A stretch of DNA of 64,000 nucleotides from Rhizobium acidisoli (GCF_002531755.2 NZ_CP034998.1:992001-1056000), one strand, 5' to 3'. Positions 8,480 to 17,459 are shown, numbered from the stretch's first letter. Program-made: numbers and translations. The notes: generated by a model from the letters alone, not told the origin.

Positions 8480-9361
8480 ATGACCGAGTTGAACGCCAGC
8501 GAATTTCGCTCTCTCATCATAAGCGTGTTTCCTGAACTCACGGGCTCCGCCTTTAAGCTGGCGGCAAAGGGCTGGGATTCGCTTGCCGTCGACGTCGACG
8601 ACACGCTGATCTTCAAATTTCCCCGCCATTCAGGCGCGGAAAGAGCACTTGTGAAGGAAGCCGCCTTGCTCGACATCATCAGGCCGTCGCTGTCGATGGC
8701 GGTTCCCGACATGCGCATTCACGACGGGCCGCCGATCTTCTCCAGCCACGCCAAGATCGACGGCGAACATCTCATTGCCGAAGATTACGATGCGCTTGGC
8801 GAAGGCAATCGTCAGCACCTTGCGGATGATCTGGCGCGCTTTTACGCCGAGCTGCATGTGCTCGATGCCGATCGCATGCGCTCGGCAGGTGCTGCGCCGA
8901 TCCAGCCCTGGCAATCGCCCGAGACGGTGCGAGAAAAGGCTTTGCCGCTGTTGCCGCCCGAGATCAGGAGCTTTGCCGAGGCCCTTATTGCCGATTTCGA
9001 AACCTTGCCGCCCGATCCCCACGGCAACATCTACGGCTTCTTCGACGGTCATGGCTGGAACATGGCCTTCAACCATGCGCAAGGAAGGCTCAACGGCATT
9101 TACGATTTCGCCGATTCGGGCTTCGGGCCGTTGCACCAGGAATTCATCTACTCGAACTTCATCTCGCCCGATCTGACCGCCCGGATCATATCGGCCTATG
9201 AAATGCTGACCGGACGCAGGCTCGACCGGCGGCGCATCGCGATCCTGACGGGCTTCCATCGTTTGTCCGAACTCGCCGAGCTTGCCGACGATCCGGCCCA
9301 TGTCAGCTCGATGGTCCAAAATGCCGCAAGTTGGGCGGCCATAGCGGCCCACGCCGGCTGA
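8480..9361 (+). CDS. Aminoglycoside phosphotransferase (APH)-like kinase
   Basis: 293 residues from the ATG at 8480, chosen because AGAAGG sits 9 bases upstream; a longer frame starts at 8369 without a comparable site. The protein-kinase-like fold is visible from VDVDDTLIFKFP (nucleotide-binding lobe) and from the catalytic region FFDGHGWNMAF followed by GIYDFADSGFG, equivalent to the HGDxxxxN and IDWxxxxxG motifs of APH/choline kinases. The Asp-for-His shift (DGHGWN) makes the motif atypical. The substrate is unknown and need not be an antibiotic. It is a single gene followed by a palindromic repeat. Confidence 0.82.
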   Translation: MTELNASEFRSLIISVFPELTGSAFKLAAKGWDSLAVDVDDTLIFKFPRHSGAERALVKEAALLDIIRPSLSMAVPDMRIHDGPPIFSSHAKIDGEHLIAEDYDALGEGNRQHLADDLARFYAELHVLDADRMRSAGAAPIQPWQSPETVREKALPLLPPEIRSFAEALIADFETLPPDPHGNIYGFFDGHGWNMAFNHAQGRLNGIYDFADSGFGPLHQEFIYSNFISPDLTARIISAYEMLTGRRLDRRRIAILTGFHRLSELAELADDPAHVSSMVQNAASWAAIAAHAG

Positions 9362-9370
9362 AATACTGTC

Positions 9371-9482
9371 AGAGCATGATGCCGAAAAGTGCGCGCGGTT
9401 TTCGGACAACATCATGCTCTAACTCTTTAATTGAGAACAGGATTCAGATTTTAGGCCAACTGGGCCTAAAATCATCCTGTTC
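9371..9482. repeat. Rhizobial intergenic palindromic repeat (two hairpin units)
   Basis: AGAGCATGAT (9371-9380) is inverted as ATCATGCTCT (9411-9420), with GCCGAAAAGTGCGCGCGG between. A second unit, GAACAGGAT... (9435 on) to ATCCTGTTC (ending 9482), encloses TTTTAGGCC/GGGCCTAAAA. Such AGCATGAT-type units recur between genes in rhizobial genomes. It lies between convergent genes and could terminate both. Confidence 0.7.
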
Positions 9483-10270
9483 TAGACGGATCGGGCCGCG
9501 CCGCCGTCGCAGCGGATCAGCGAGCCGGTGATGTAACTTGCCGGCTGGCTGCACAGGAAGGCAGCCGCTGCGGCAAATTCCTCCACTCGGCCGTAGCGGC
9601 CGACCGGAATGCGCGCTTCCTTATCGGTGCGGATCTCTTCGAGGCTCTTGCCCGTCCGCTTTGCCGCCGCGCCGTCGAGATCGTCGAGGCGGCCCGTCAG
9701 GATGCTGCCCGGCAACAGCAGATTGGTGGTAACGCCGAAGCCCGCCACTTCGGAGGCAAGTGTCTTGCTCCAGCCGGCAAGTGCCGGGCGCAGCGTATTC
9801 GACAGCGCCAGATTGGCGATCGGCTCGATCACGCCTGAGGAGGCGACCGTCAGGATGCGACCCCAGCCCTGTGCCTTCATGCCGGGCAGCAGCGCATTGG
9901 TCAGCGTGATGACGCGGGCGACCATCGAGAGGAAATAGGTCTCGAGCTTTTCACCCGTCATATCCTCGGTCGTGCCGGGCGTTGGCCCGCCGGTATTGTT
10001 GACGAGGATATCGAGCCCGGCGAACTTCTCCTTCACCGCGCTTGTCACTGTTTCGACGAAGCGTTCATCCCCGAGGTCGGCCCAGATCCAGTCGGCACGA
10101 CCTTTGCCTTCGCTGTTGATCGCCTTGCAATTGGCTTCCAGCTGGTCGCCGCTGCGTCCGCAAAGCAGCACGTTGGTGCCTTCGCGCGCCAGCGCTACGG
10201 CGATGCCGAGGCCAAGCCCGCGCGAGGAGGCGAGGATGAGCGCCCGTTTGCCTTCGATGCCGAGATCCAT
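9482..10270 (-). CDS. SDR-family oxidoreductase with atypical active site
   Basis: 262 residues. The ATG at 10270 is preceded by a perfect GGAGG. The Rossmann motif ASSRGLGLGIA (14-24) and NNTGG (91-95) identify a short-chain dehydrogenase/reductase related to 3-oxoacyl-ACP reductases. Ser144/Ser145 are present, but the YxxxK site is S157-N-T-L-R161, so the catalytic Tyr and Lys are both replaced. The same LALSNTLR pattern occurs in a known SDR subgroup annotated FabG-like, so it is probably a subgroup feature and not decay. The reaction is unknown. Divergent from the ETF-ubiquinone oxidoreductase gene. Confidence 0.85.
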   Translation of the reverse strand: MDLGIEGKRALILASSRGLGLGIAVALAREGTNVLLCGRSGDQLEANCKAINSEGKGRADWIWADLGDERFVETVTSAVKEKFAGLDILVNNTGGPTPGTTEDMTGEKLETYFLSMVARVITLTNALLPGMKAQGWGRILTVASSGVIEPIANLALSNTLRPALAGWSKTLASEVAGFGVTTNLLLPGSILTGRLDDLDGAAAKRTGKSLEEIRTDKEARIPVGRYGRVEEFAAAAAFLCSQPASYITGSLIRCDGGAARSV

Positions 10271-10358
10271 GATTGTCCTCCAAACTCTTCGATCGATGTA
10301 TAAGGCGCACGCGGCGGAAAAGGAAAGGGAGCGTGATCGGTTCGGCGGCGTTTGCCAA

Positions 10359-10385
10359 TTGACGTTGACGTAAGCGTTATATAAT
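10359..10385. promoter_or_regulatory. Palindromic TTGACGTTGACGTAAG box and -10-like element
   Basis: TTGACGTTGACGTAAG (10359-10374) resembles the near-palindromic operators proposed for the MerR-type regulator LiuR, which controls branched-chain amino acid and acyl-CoA catabolism in proteobacteria. It is followed by TATAAT at 10380-10385, 15 bases after the first TTGACG. The site is 145 bases upstream of the ETF-ubiquinone oxidoreductase start, a gene whose product takes electrons from acyl-CoA dehydrogenases. The LiuR match is from memory of the motif. Confidence 0.4.
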
Positions 10386-10518
10386 TTCCACGCACAAGGC
10401 ATATCATTGTGCGAATTGAAGATTGGCTGTCGTATCCCGGCTCGACAACGCTTTCTCGTTTTGACAAGAAAGTGCTTATGAGGATGACGGCCGTGTGCCG
10501 CCAAGCGGAGACGAGTGA

Positions 10519-12183
10519 ATGACCGAGACGACTGAGTTGCCCGAACGCGAGAGCATGGAATTCGATGTGGTGATCGTCGGTGCAGGTCCGGCCGGTCTTT
10601 CCGCGGCGATCCGGCTGAAGCAGGTCAATCCGGAGCTTTCGGTCGTTGTGCTGGAGAAGGGCTCGGAAGTCGGCGCCCACATTCTCTCCGGTGCCGTCGT
10701 CGATCCGATCGGCATCGATCGACTGCTGCCCGGCTGGCGCCAGGAAGCCGACCATCCCTTCAAGACCGAGGTCAAATCAGACCACTTCCTGCTGCTTGGT
10801 CCCGCCGGCTCGATCCGCCTGCCGAATTTTTTGATGCCGCCGCTGATGAACAATCACGGCAACTACATCGTCTCGCTCGGCCTCGTCTGTCGCTGGCTGG
10901 CTACTAAGGCTGAGGAGCTCGGCGTCGAGATCTATCCGGGCTTTGCTGCCACCGAACTGCTCTATGATGACAAGGGTGCGGTGATCGGCGTCGCCACCGG
11001 CGATATGGGCATCGAGAAGAACGGCGAGCCCGGCCCGAACTATACCCGCGGCATGGAACTGCTCGGCAAATATGTGCTGATCGGCGAGGGCGTGCGCGGC
11101 TCGCTCGCCAAGCAGCTGATCGCCAAATTCGATCTGCAGAAGGACCGCGAACCGCAAAAGTTCGGCATCGGCATCAAGGAGCTCTGGCAGGTCAAGCCGG
11201 AAAACCATCGGCAGGGCCTGGTGCAGCACTCCTTCGGCTGGCCGCTAGGGATGAAGACCGGCGGCGGTTCCTTCCTCTATCACCTGGAAGACAATCTGGT
11301 CGCCGTCGGCTTCGTCGTCCATCTGAACTACAAGAACCCCTATCTCTATCCCTTCGAGGAGTTCCAGCGCTTCAAGACCCATCCCGCCATTCGAGGCACC
11401 TTCGAGGGCGGCAAGCGGCTCTCCTATGGCGCCCGCGCCATCACCGAGGGCGGCTACCAGTCGGTGCCGAAGCTTTCCTTCCCGGGCGGGGCGCTGATCG
11501 GCTGTTCGGCCGGTCTGGTCAACGTTCCCCGCATCAAGGGCAGCCACAATGCGGTGCTGTCGGGCATGCTGGCGGCCGAGAAGATCGCGGCGGCAATTAC
11601 AGTCGGCCGCAGCCATGACGAGGTCACCGAGATCGAGAACGAATGGCGCCAGGGCGACATCGGCAAGGATCTGAAGCGGGTGAGAAACGTCAAGCCGCTG
11701 TGGTCGAAGTTCGGCACCGCGCTCGGCGTGGCGCTCGGCGGTCTCGACATGTGGACCAACACCTTGTTCGGCTTTTCCTTCTTCGGCACGCTTGGTCACG
11801 GCAAGACCGATGCGCAGTCGCTGGAGCCGGCATCCCAGCACAAGCCGATCGCCTATCCGAAACCGGATGGCGTTTTGACCTTCGACCGTCTGTCCTCAGT
11901 GTTCCTGTCGAACACCAATCACGAGGAGGATCAGCCGGTGCATCTGCAGGTCAAAGACATGGGCCTGCAGAAGCGATCCGAACATGACATCTATGCCGGC
12001 CCGTCGACGCGTTACTGTCCGGCCGGCGTCTATGAATGGGTGGAGAAGGACGGGCAGGACACCTTCGTCATCAACGCCCAGAACTGCGTCCACTGCAAGA
12101 CCTGCGACATCAAGGATCCCAACCAGAATATCAACTGGGTGCCGCCGCAGGGTGGCGAGGGGCCGGTCTATCCGAATATGTGA
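10519..12183 (+). CDS. Electron transfer flavoprotein-ubiquinone oxidoreductase
   Basis: 554 residues, full length for ETF-QO. FAD site VIVGAGPAGLSAAIRL is at residues 17-32, and the C-terminal ferredoxin-like part has CPAGVYEW and then NCVHCKTCDIKDP, giving the four cysteines for one 4Fe-4S cluster. The enzyme passes electrons from reduced ETF (fed by acyl-CoA and other dehydrogenases) to ubiquinone at the inner membrane. The gene stands alone; etfA/etfB are not in the window. A possible LiuR-type site lies upstream. Confidence 0.95.
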   Translation: MTETTELPERESMEFDVVIVGAGPAGLSAAIRLKQVNPELSVVVLEKGSEVGAHILSGAVVDPIGIDRLLPGWRQEADHPFKTEVKSDHFLLLGPAGSIRLPNFLMPPLMNNHGNYIVSLGLVCRWLATKAEELGVEIYPGFAATELLYDDKGAVIGVATGDMGIEKNGEPGPNYTRGMELLGKYVLIGEGVRGSLAKQLIAKFDLQKDREPQKFGIGIKELWQVKPENHRQGLVQHSFGWPLGMKTGGGSFLYHLEDNLVAVGFVVHLNYKNPYLYPFEEFQRFKTHPAIRGTFEGGKRLSYGARAITEGGYQSVPKLSFPGGALIGCSAGLVNVPRIKGSHNAVLSGMLAAEKIAAAITVGRSHDEVTEIENEWRQGDIGKDLKRVRNVKPLWSKFGTALGVALGGLDMWTNTLFGFSFFGTLGHGKTDAQSLEPASQHKPIAYPKPDGVLTFDRLSSVFLSNTNHEEDQPVHLQVKDMGLQKRSEHDIYAGPSTRYCPAGVYEWVEKDGQDTFVINAQNCVHCKTCDIKDPNQNINWVPPQGGEGPVYPNM

Positions 12184-12319
12184 GGCGGATTATCCCCACC
12201 GCCGACAATTTTTACGTGCTGACGCCTTCGTGATCACTTGCTGCGGGCTGCCGTTAGCCGTTCGTTAACCATAATTTCCTTAGCTTGCGACATCTTGTTG
12301 ACGCACTAAGGACACATTC

Positions 12320-12934
12320 ATGACGATCTCCCGCCGGGGCTTCCTGATCGCTCTGCCGCTTTTTGTCGCCGGCTGCTCTTCGACTGGTCTCAACAGCCAG
12401 ACGAATTACGCCGCACTTCCGGATGAAAAATTCCCGTTGAAGCAGGTGCCGATCGACAAGATCAAGCCGGAGCTGCGCCGCCAGGAAGTGGCCTATGAAA
12501 CCACCCATGCAGCCGGCACGGTGGTCGTCGATACTCCCGCGCGCCGCGCCTACTACGTGCTTGGCGACGGCAGGGCGGTGCGTTACGGCGTCGGCGTCGG
12601 TCGCGAGGGACTGGCCTTTGCCGGCAACGCCTATATCGGCCGCAAGGCGGAGTGGCCGAGCTGGACGCCCACCGAAAACATGCAGCGTCGCGAAGAGCGC
12701 TATCGCAAGCTCGCCGGCGGCATGCCGGGCGGCCCGAACAACCCGCTCGGCGCACGCGCCATGTATCTCTATCGCGGCGGCGGCGACACGCACTTCCGCA
12801 TCCACGGCACCAACCAGCCGCAATCGATCGGTCTGGCCATGTCGAGCGGCTGTATCCGCATGATGAACCACGACGTGATCGACCTCTATAGCCGCGTCGA
12901 AGTCGGCGCCAGGGTCGTCGTCATCCAGGCGTGA
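12320..12934 (+). CDS. L,D-transpeptidase (YkuD domain) lipoprotein
   Basis: 204 residues. The N-terminus carries twin Arg5-Arg6 and a lipobox FVAGC with Cys19, so it is probably a lipoprotein anchored at the periplasmic face. The YkuD domain is at about 65-204, with His162 in HGTN and the nucleophile Cys178 in SSGCIRM. Such enzymes make 3-3 crosslinks in peptidoglycan or attach proteins to it. AAGGAC precedes the ATG. It is followed by a bidirectional terminator. Confidence 0.92.
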   Translation: MTISRRGFLIALPLFVAGCSSTGLNSQTNYAALPDEKFPLKQVPIDKIKPELRRQEVAYETTHAAGTVVVDTPARRAYYVLGDGRAVRYGVGVGREGLAFAGNAYIGRKAEWPSWTPTENMQRREERYRKLAGGMPGGPNNPLGARAMYLYRGGGDTHFRIHGTNQPQSIGLAMSSGCIRMMNHDVIDLYSRVEVGARVVVIQA

Positions 12935-12958
12935 GCGGTCCAAATCACGTTCATTGAA

Positions 12959-12991
12959 AAAGCCGCCGCAGCGATGGCTGTCGGCGGCTTT
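12959..12991. terminator. Bidirectional intrinsic terminator
   Basis: AAAGCCGCCG (12959-12968) pairs with CGGCGGCTTT (12982-12991) across a 13-base loop. It has A residues on the 5' side and T residues on the 3' side, and sits between the convergent L,D-transpeptidase and EamA transporter genes. Confidence 0.75.
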
Positions 12992-13016
12992 CGACTTTGT
13001 TGGGTCCGACTGGCGG

Positions 13017-13922
13017 TCAGCGGTGCCGGGCGGCGATCCCGGTGGAAAGTGCCACGCCGATGCCGGTGATCACGGCTGCGCTGATTTCCGTCAGCCCGAT
13101 CGGTTCGCCAAGCAGGAAGCCGCCGCCCAGCGTTGCCAGCACCGGCGTCAGCGCCGTGAAGGCTGCGGCCTGAGTTCCGCCGAGGGTTCTGACGGCGGTG
13201 CCGTAGGCCAGCATGGCGACGAGGCCGGAAAGAATGCCCTGGCTCAGCACCTGCAGGCCGATTTCCGGGAGAGGCGCCTGCGGCAGCGAGATGCCGAAGA
13301 TGAGGGCAAGCACGCCCATGATCAGGAAGGACCAGACGGCGATCAGCGCGCTTGCCTGCACGGCCGTCAGGCCCGAGCGGCGGAAAGCATGCGTATAGCT
13401 CGCCCACAAGACTGCGCCGGCCGGGAGCAGCAGGAAGCTCGTCCATGGCAGCGAGGCATCTGCAAGGCTGTGCGTGAGCAGGACGAGCACGCCACCGACG
13501 ATCGCGGCGAGCCCGGCGATGCGGGTGGTATCGGGTCTTTCGCCAAACAGGACGATGCCGATCAGCGCCGCGGCGAGCGGCATCGAGCCGCCGAGCAGGA
13601 TGCCTGACGAGGCAGCCGGCGTCGAATGAATTGCCAGGGTGGTCAGCAGGAAGAAGACGGCGCCCGAGCCGGACACCATGATCGCCAGCGGATGCAGTGG
13701 CAGGGACTTCGGCAGCAGCCCGGTCTTCATCCAGACGGGCGAAAGCACCAGTGCGGGAATTCCGAAGCGGATCAGCCCGATGTCGATCGAGCCGAGCGGC
13801 GTTGCGGCGCTGTGGCGGGTGACAAGAAACCATGTCGCCCAGATCAGGACGGTAACAGTGCCGCCGGCATAACCCAGGGCCTGCGATGGCGACTTGTCGT
13901 TCGTAAATGCAATGGTGGTCAT
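13017..13922 (-). CDS. EamA/DMT-family transporter
   Basis: 301 residues with about ten hydrophobic helices in two EamA repeats (residues about 15-140 and 155-290). This is the drug/metabolite exporter architecture. The gene is divergent from an Lrp/AsnC regulator with a 143-base shared promoter region, a common pairing in which the regulator senses an amino acid that the transporter exports. The substrate is therefore probably an amino acid or a related metabolite (inference). Confidence 0.88.
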   Translation of the reverse strand: MTTIAFTNDKSPSQALGYAGGTVTVLIWATWFLVTRHSAATPLGSIDIGLIRFGIPALVLSPVWMKTGLLPKSLPLHPLAIMVSGSGAVFFLLTTLAIHSTPAASSGILLGGSMPLAAALIGIVLFGERPDTTRIAGLAAIVGGVLVLLTHSLADASLPWTSFLLLPAGAVLWASYTHAFRRSGLTAVQASALIAVWSFLIMGVLALIFGISLPQAPLPEIGLQVLSQGILSGLVAMLAYGTAVRTLGGTQAAAFTALTPVLATLGGGFLLGEPIGLTEISAAVITGIGVALSTGIAARHR

Positions 13923-14065
13923 CGTCCTGTCCCTTCCTTCATCCGGAGCGTTCCGGTCGAGGAAAAGATTAGTCCGAGAGGGCAGGGCATGTCCTTGCTA
14001 TCTCTGGCTCAAAAATCATGCTACGCGCAATCTTCTGCCAAATGATGCCAACGGGAATCGCGAAA

Positions 14066-14539
14066 ATGCCAAATCTCGATAAATTCGATATCGCCATCCT
14101 GAAGTGCCTGCAGGAGGATGCGCGGGCGACCAATGTCGAGATCGCCGAGAAGGTGAACCTTTCGCCATCGCCCTGCCTGCGCCGCATCCGCAATCTCGAA
14201 CGCTCCGGCATCATCCGCGGCTACACCGCCGATATCGACCGCAAGGAAGTCGGGCTCGGCCTGACGGTCTTCGTCGAGTTCAAGGTCGTCCATCACAGCC
14301 GCGAGAATTCCGAGGCGCAGCAAAAGGCGCTGCTCGCCATCCCCGAGATCGTCTCCTGCTTCCTGATTTCGGGCACCGCCGATTTCCTCGCCGAAGTGGT
14401 GGTGGAGGATCTTGCCGCCTACGAGCGACTTCTGACCGAAACGCTGTTGACCCTGCCGAATGTCAGCGACATCCGCTCCAACTTCGCCATCCGCAGCATT
14501 AAGACGCATGGGCCGTTGAAGCTGCCTGAGGGAAAATAA
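14066..14539 (+). CDS. Lrp/AsnC-family transcriptional regulator
   Basis: 157 residues from the ATG at 14066 (MPNLDKFDIAIL), the normal family start; an upstream ATG at 14018 would add 16 atypical residues. The N-terminal HTH contains NVEIAEKVNLSPSPCLRRI (about 22-40), followed by a RAM/AsnC ligand domain with EIVSCFLISGTADFL. These proteins form octamers that respond to amino acids. Divergent from the EamA transporter, its likely target. Confidence 0.92.
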   Translation: MPNLDKFDIAILKCLQEDARATNVEIAEKVNLSPSPCLRRIRNLERSGIIRGYTADIDRKEVGLGLTVFVEFKVVHHSRENSEAQQKALLAIPEIVSCFLISGTADFLAEVVVEDLAAYERLLTETLLTLPNVSDIRSNFAIRSIKTHGPLKLPEGK

Positions 14540-14566
14540 TTTCCCTCGGGCTGGTGCTCGGAGCCT

Positions 14567-14705
14567 GCCCCTCATCCGCCTGCCGGCACCTTCTCCCCGC
14601 TTGCGGGGCGAAGGGACTATGCCGCAACCTCTCCGTCCCTCGCGGACGTCTAGCGTGGCACGTCCCCTCTCCCCGTTTTACGGGGAGAGGGCTAGGGTGA
14701 GGGGC
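14567..14705. repeat. Rhizobial mosaic palindromic repeat
   Basis: An intergenic element beginning GCCCCTCATCCGCC and ending CTAGGGTGAGGGGC, with internal hairpins CTTCTCCCCGC-TTGC-GGGG and CTCTCCCCGTTTTACGGGGAGAG. This is the layout of RIME-like elements in Rhizobium. It fills the gap between the convergent Lrp regulator and mgtE. Confidence 0.75.
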
Positions 14706-14714
14706 ATTTTCGCT

Positions 14715-16088
14715 CTACAGCAGCGTCCCGCTAAGGATGAGCAGCGCCACCGAGAAGTAGATGACGAGCCCGGTGACGTCGACGAGTGTGGCGACGAAGG
14801 GGGCCGAGGCGCTGGCCGGATCGAGCCGGAGCTTCTGCAGCACGAAAGGCAGCATCGAGCCGCAGATCGAGCCGAAGGTGACGATCCCGATCAGCGCGGC
14901 AAACACCGTGATGGCGACCATCTGCCAGTGCGGGCCATAGTCGTAGAGCCCGGCTGACTGCCAGAAGACGATGCGCGTGAAGCCGACGAGGCCGAGGATC
15001 GCGCCGAGCACGATGCCTGTGGGAAGTTCGCGCAGCAGTACCTTCCACCAGTCCGAAAGCTTCAGCTCGCCGAGCGCCAAGGCCCGGATGATCAGCGAGG
15101 TCGCCTGCGAACCGGAATTGCCGCCTGAGCTCATGATCAGCGGGATGAACAGCGTCAGCACCACGGCCTTTTCCAGCTCACCTTCGAAATGCTGCATGGC
15201 GCTTGCCGTCAGCATCTCGCCGAGGAACAGAGCAGCGAGCCAGCCGGCGCGCTTGCGTATCATGCCGCCAAAGCCGATCTTCATATAGGGCTGGCCGAGC
15301 GCCTCCATGCCGCCGAACCTCTGGGCCGCTTCCGTCGTGTCTGAGATCATCGTGTCGATCACATCGTCGACGGTGACGATGCCGAGCATCTGCCCATGCT
15401 CGTCGGTGACCGGCAGGGCGAGCAGGTCGTGTTTGCGGATCAGCCGGGCGACATCCTCCTGCTTCATCAGCGGATCGGCCGAAACCGGCGTGCCCTTCTG
15501 CGCCACCGTGAGGATGGAAGCATCAGGCTCGCCGGTGATGAGGCGGCGCAGCGTTACCACATGCATGAGCGCATGGCTGATCTCGTCGAGCACATAGATC
15601 GCATAGACGGTCTCGCGCGAGCGTTCGACCTGGCGCACATGGTCGAGTGTCTGGGCAACCGTCCAGTTCACCGGCACGCTGACGAACTCCGTCGTCATGA
15701 TGCCGCCGGCCGTGCGCGGCGGATAGCCCATCAGGTGCTGGATCGCGATGCGCACCGGTTCGTCGAGGCTGGCAAACAGCCGGGCGCGGGTCTCGCCGTC
15801 GAGTTCGAGCAGCACGTCGGCGACACGGTCGTTTGACATGCCGTGCAGCAGCCGTGCGGCATCCTCGGCACTGATCAGTGCCAGGATCTCAGCGGCGTTG
15901 CGAAGCTCCGGCCGGTCGAGAATATTGACGGCATAGTCGAGCGGCATGCCGGATAGCACGCGGCCGGCATCCTGGACGGTCAGCGCGTTCAACGCATCGA
16001 CGCGTTCGGCGATCGTTGCACCGCGGCTGTTGTTGATGAAGGCACGGGCGGCATGGCCTGCCCGAAGTGGGAAGCGATTGATGTTCAT
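14715..16088 (-). CDS. mgtE: Magnesium transporter MgtE
   Basis: 457 residues with the MgtE order: N-terminal superhelical domain (about 20-130), two CBS domains (about 135-255, with MTTEFVSVPVNWTVAQ and LALPVTDEHGQMLGIVTVDD), then five membrane helices. MSSGGNSGSQATSLIIRALALGE in the pore region is the family signature. It forms a homodimeric channel whose cytosolic domain senses Mg. The coding start is preceded by a leader with two overlapping hairpins that reach the Shine-Dalgarno region. Confidence 0.95.
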   Translation of the reverse strand: MNINRFPLRAGHAARAFINNSRGATIAERVDALNALTVQDAGRVLSGMPLDYAVNILDRPELRNAAEILALISAEDAARLLHGMSNDRVADVLLELDGETRARLFASLDEPVRIAIQHLMGYPPRTAGGIMTTEFVSVPVNWTVAQTLDHVRQVERSRETVYAIYVLDEISHALMHVVTLRRLITGEPDASILTVAQKGTPVSADPLMKQEDVARLIRKHDLLALPVTDEHGQMLGIVTVDDVIDTMISDTTEAAQRFGGMEALGQPYMKIGFGGMIRKRAGWLAALFLGEMLTASAMQHFEGELEKAVVLTLFIPLIMSSGGNSGSQATSLIIRALALGELKLSDWWKVLLRELPTGIVLGAILGLVGFTRIVFWQSAGLYDYGPHWQMVAITVFAALIGIVTFGSICGSMLPFVLQKLRLDPASASAPFVATLVDVTGLVIYFSVALLILSGTLL

Positions 16089-16091
16089 TGA

Positions 16092-16151
16092 GGCTCGCCT
16101 TTCCGTCGATCCGCCGTAGCGTCCCGAACGGGCGAGCCGACAGGAGTCGGT
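16092..16151 (-). promoter_or_regulatory. Structured mgtE leader with mutually exclusive hairpins
   Basis: Read along the mgtE transcript, ACCGAC-TCCT-GTCGGC (16151-16136) can form a tight hairpin. GGCTCGCC (16138-16131) can instead pair with GGCGAGCC (16099-16092), which ends three bases before the ATG at 16088. The two stems share bases 16136-16138, so they compete. The second stem covers part of the Shine-Dalgarno GGAAAGG (16104-16098). I cannot match it to a named riboswitch class. Confidence 0.5.
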
Positions 16152-16373
16152 CAGCGCACGAGGGCCGCGTACGGCAAAGGCAATCGACTGCTACTGTCGC
16201 TTGGCATCTGAGTGATGGCTCCGTTAAAATCCGTGGAAGACAAGTGTTATCCACGTGTCATGCTAGGTGGTCCCGAACGCGGAATAAGTCAAGCGGGAGA
16301 AATGCTTAACGGCAGAATGTCGCACCTCGCGATGCGACATTCCAGGAGAGGTATTTGCACGGGCGACCGGGTC

Positions 16374-17387
16374 TCAGAACCCGGCAAGCACCGCCTTGCC
16401 CTTCATCCGGCCCGTTTCAACCATCGCATGCGCTTTCTTCAGGTTCGCCGCATTGATCGGGCCGATGGTCTCGGAAAGTGTCGTGCGGATCCTGCCGGCG
16501 TCGACGAGCTCGGAAATCCTGTTCAATAGCCTGTGCTGCTCGATCATGTCGGGCGTTTCGAAGAGAGGACGGGTAAACATCAGCTCCCAGTGGATAGAGG
16601 CGCTCTTGCGCATGAAGGGAACGACATCGAGGGTCTTCGGATTGTCGATCAATGCGAAGCGGCCCTGCGGCGCGATGACTTCGACGATGTCGCCAATATG
16701 GAGGTCGGTGTTCGTCGTCGAGAAGATGAAGCCCGGGGCGCCGATGCCGAGCGCTGCCACCTGCGGCGCGATCGGGCTGGAATGGTCGATGACGTGATGG
16801 GCGCCGAGATCCTTCACCCAGTCCTGCGTTTCACGCCGCGACGCCGTGGCAATGACGGTGAGATCGGTCAGCACCCGAGCGACCTGGATGGCGATCGAGC
16901 CGACGCCGCCAGCGCCGCCGATGATGAGGATGGAGCGCGCCGCACCCGAAACCGGATCCTGCACCTTCAGCCGATCGAACAGCGCCTCATAGGCGGTGAT
17001 CGTGGTCAGCGGCAGCGCTGCAGCGGCGGCGAAATCGAGGCTCTTCGGCTTGGCGCCGACGATGCGCTCGTCGACGAGATGGAATTCGGCATTGGTGCCG
17101 GAGCGGGCGAGGGCGCCCGAGTAGAACACCTGGTCGCCGGGCTTGAACAGGGTGACGTCGGCGCCGACGGCCTTGACGATGCCGGCGGCATCCCAGCCCA
17201 ATACCCTTGGCTCGTCCGTGGGCGGCGCCACATGAGCGCGGATTTTGACATCGGCTGGATTGACGGAAACGGCCTTGATCTCGACCAGCAGGTCGTGGCC
17301 TCGGGCTTCCGGCATCGGCAGCTCGATATCGATCAGCGAGGTCTCGGCGGTAATGGGTTGTGGGCTATTGTAGGCAACGGCGCGCAT
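16374..17387 (-). CDS. Zinc-type alcohol dehydrogenase-like / quinone reductase (MDR)
   Basis: 337 residues from the ATG at 17387 (MRAVAYNSPQPI), which has AGGAG eight bases upstream. The N-terminal GroES-like domain shows VSVNPADVKIRAH and VLGWDAAGIV; the cofactor domain has IIGGAGGVGSIAIQVARVL (near 155), typical for NADPH binding in quinone oxidoreductases. Structural zinc cysteines are not seen. It is divergent from an HxlR regulator, which in other bacteria controls quinone or aldehyde detoxification, so a role in electrophile reduction is likely. Confidence 0.88.
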   Translation of the reverse strand: MRAVAYNSPQPITAETSLIDIELPMPEARGHDLLVEIKAVSVNPADVKIRAHVAPPTDEPRVLGWDAAGIVKAVGADVTLFKPGDQVFYSGALARSGTNAEFHLVDERIVGAKPKSLDFAAAAALPLTTITAYEALFDRLKVQDPVSGAARSILIIGGAGGVGSIAIQVARVLTDLTVIATASRRETQDWVKDLGAHHVIDHSSPIAPQVAALGIGAPGFIFSTTNTDLHIGDIVEVIAPQGRFALIDNPKTLDVVPFMRKSASIHWELMFTRPLFETPDMIEQHRLLNRISELVDAGRIRTTLSETIGPINAANLKKAHAMVETGRMKGKAVLAGF

Positions 17388-17459
17388 GGCAAACTCCTGT
17401 GTTCTTTGCACGGAGGCTAGATGCGCACTATGATGAAACAGCGCAAGAATGCACAAATT

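Noticed and set aside
9371..9482. Miniature transposon (MITE)
   Set aside because: Palindromic, but with no target-site duplication or transposase-like ends visible; it fits the rhizobial intergenic repeat type better.
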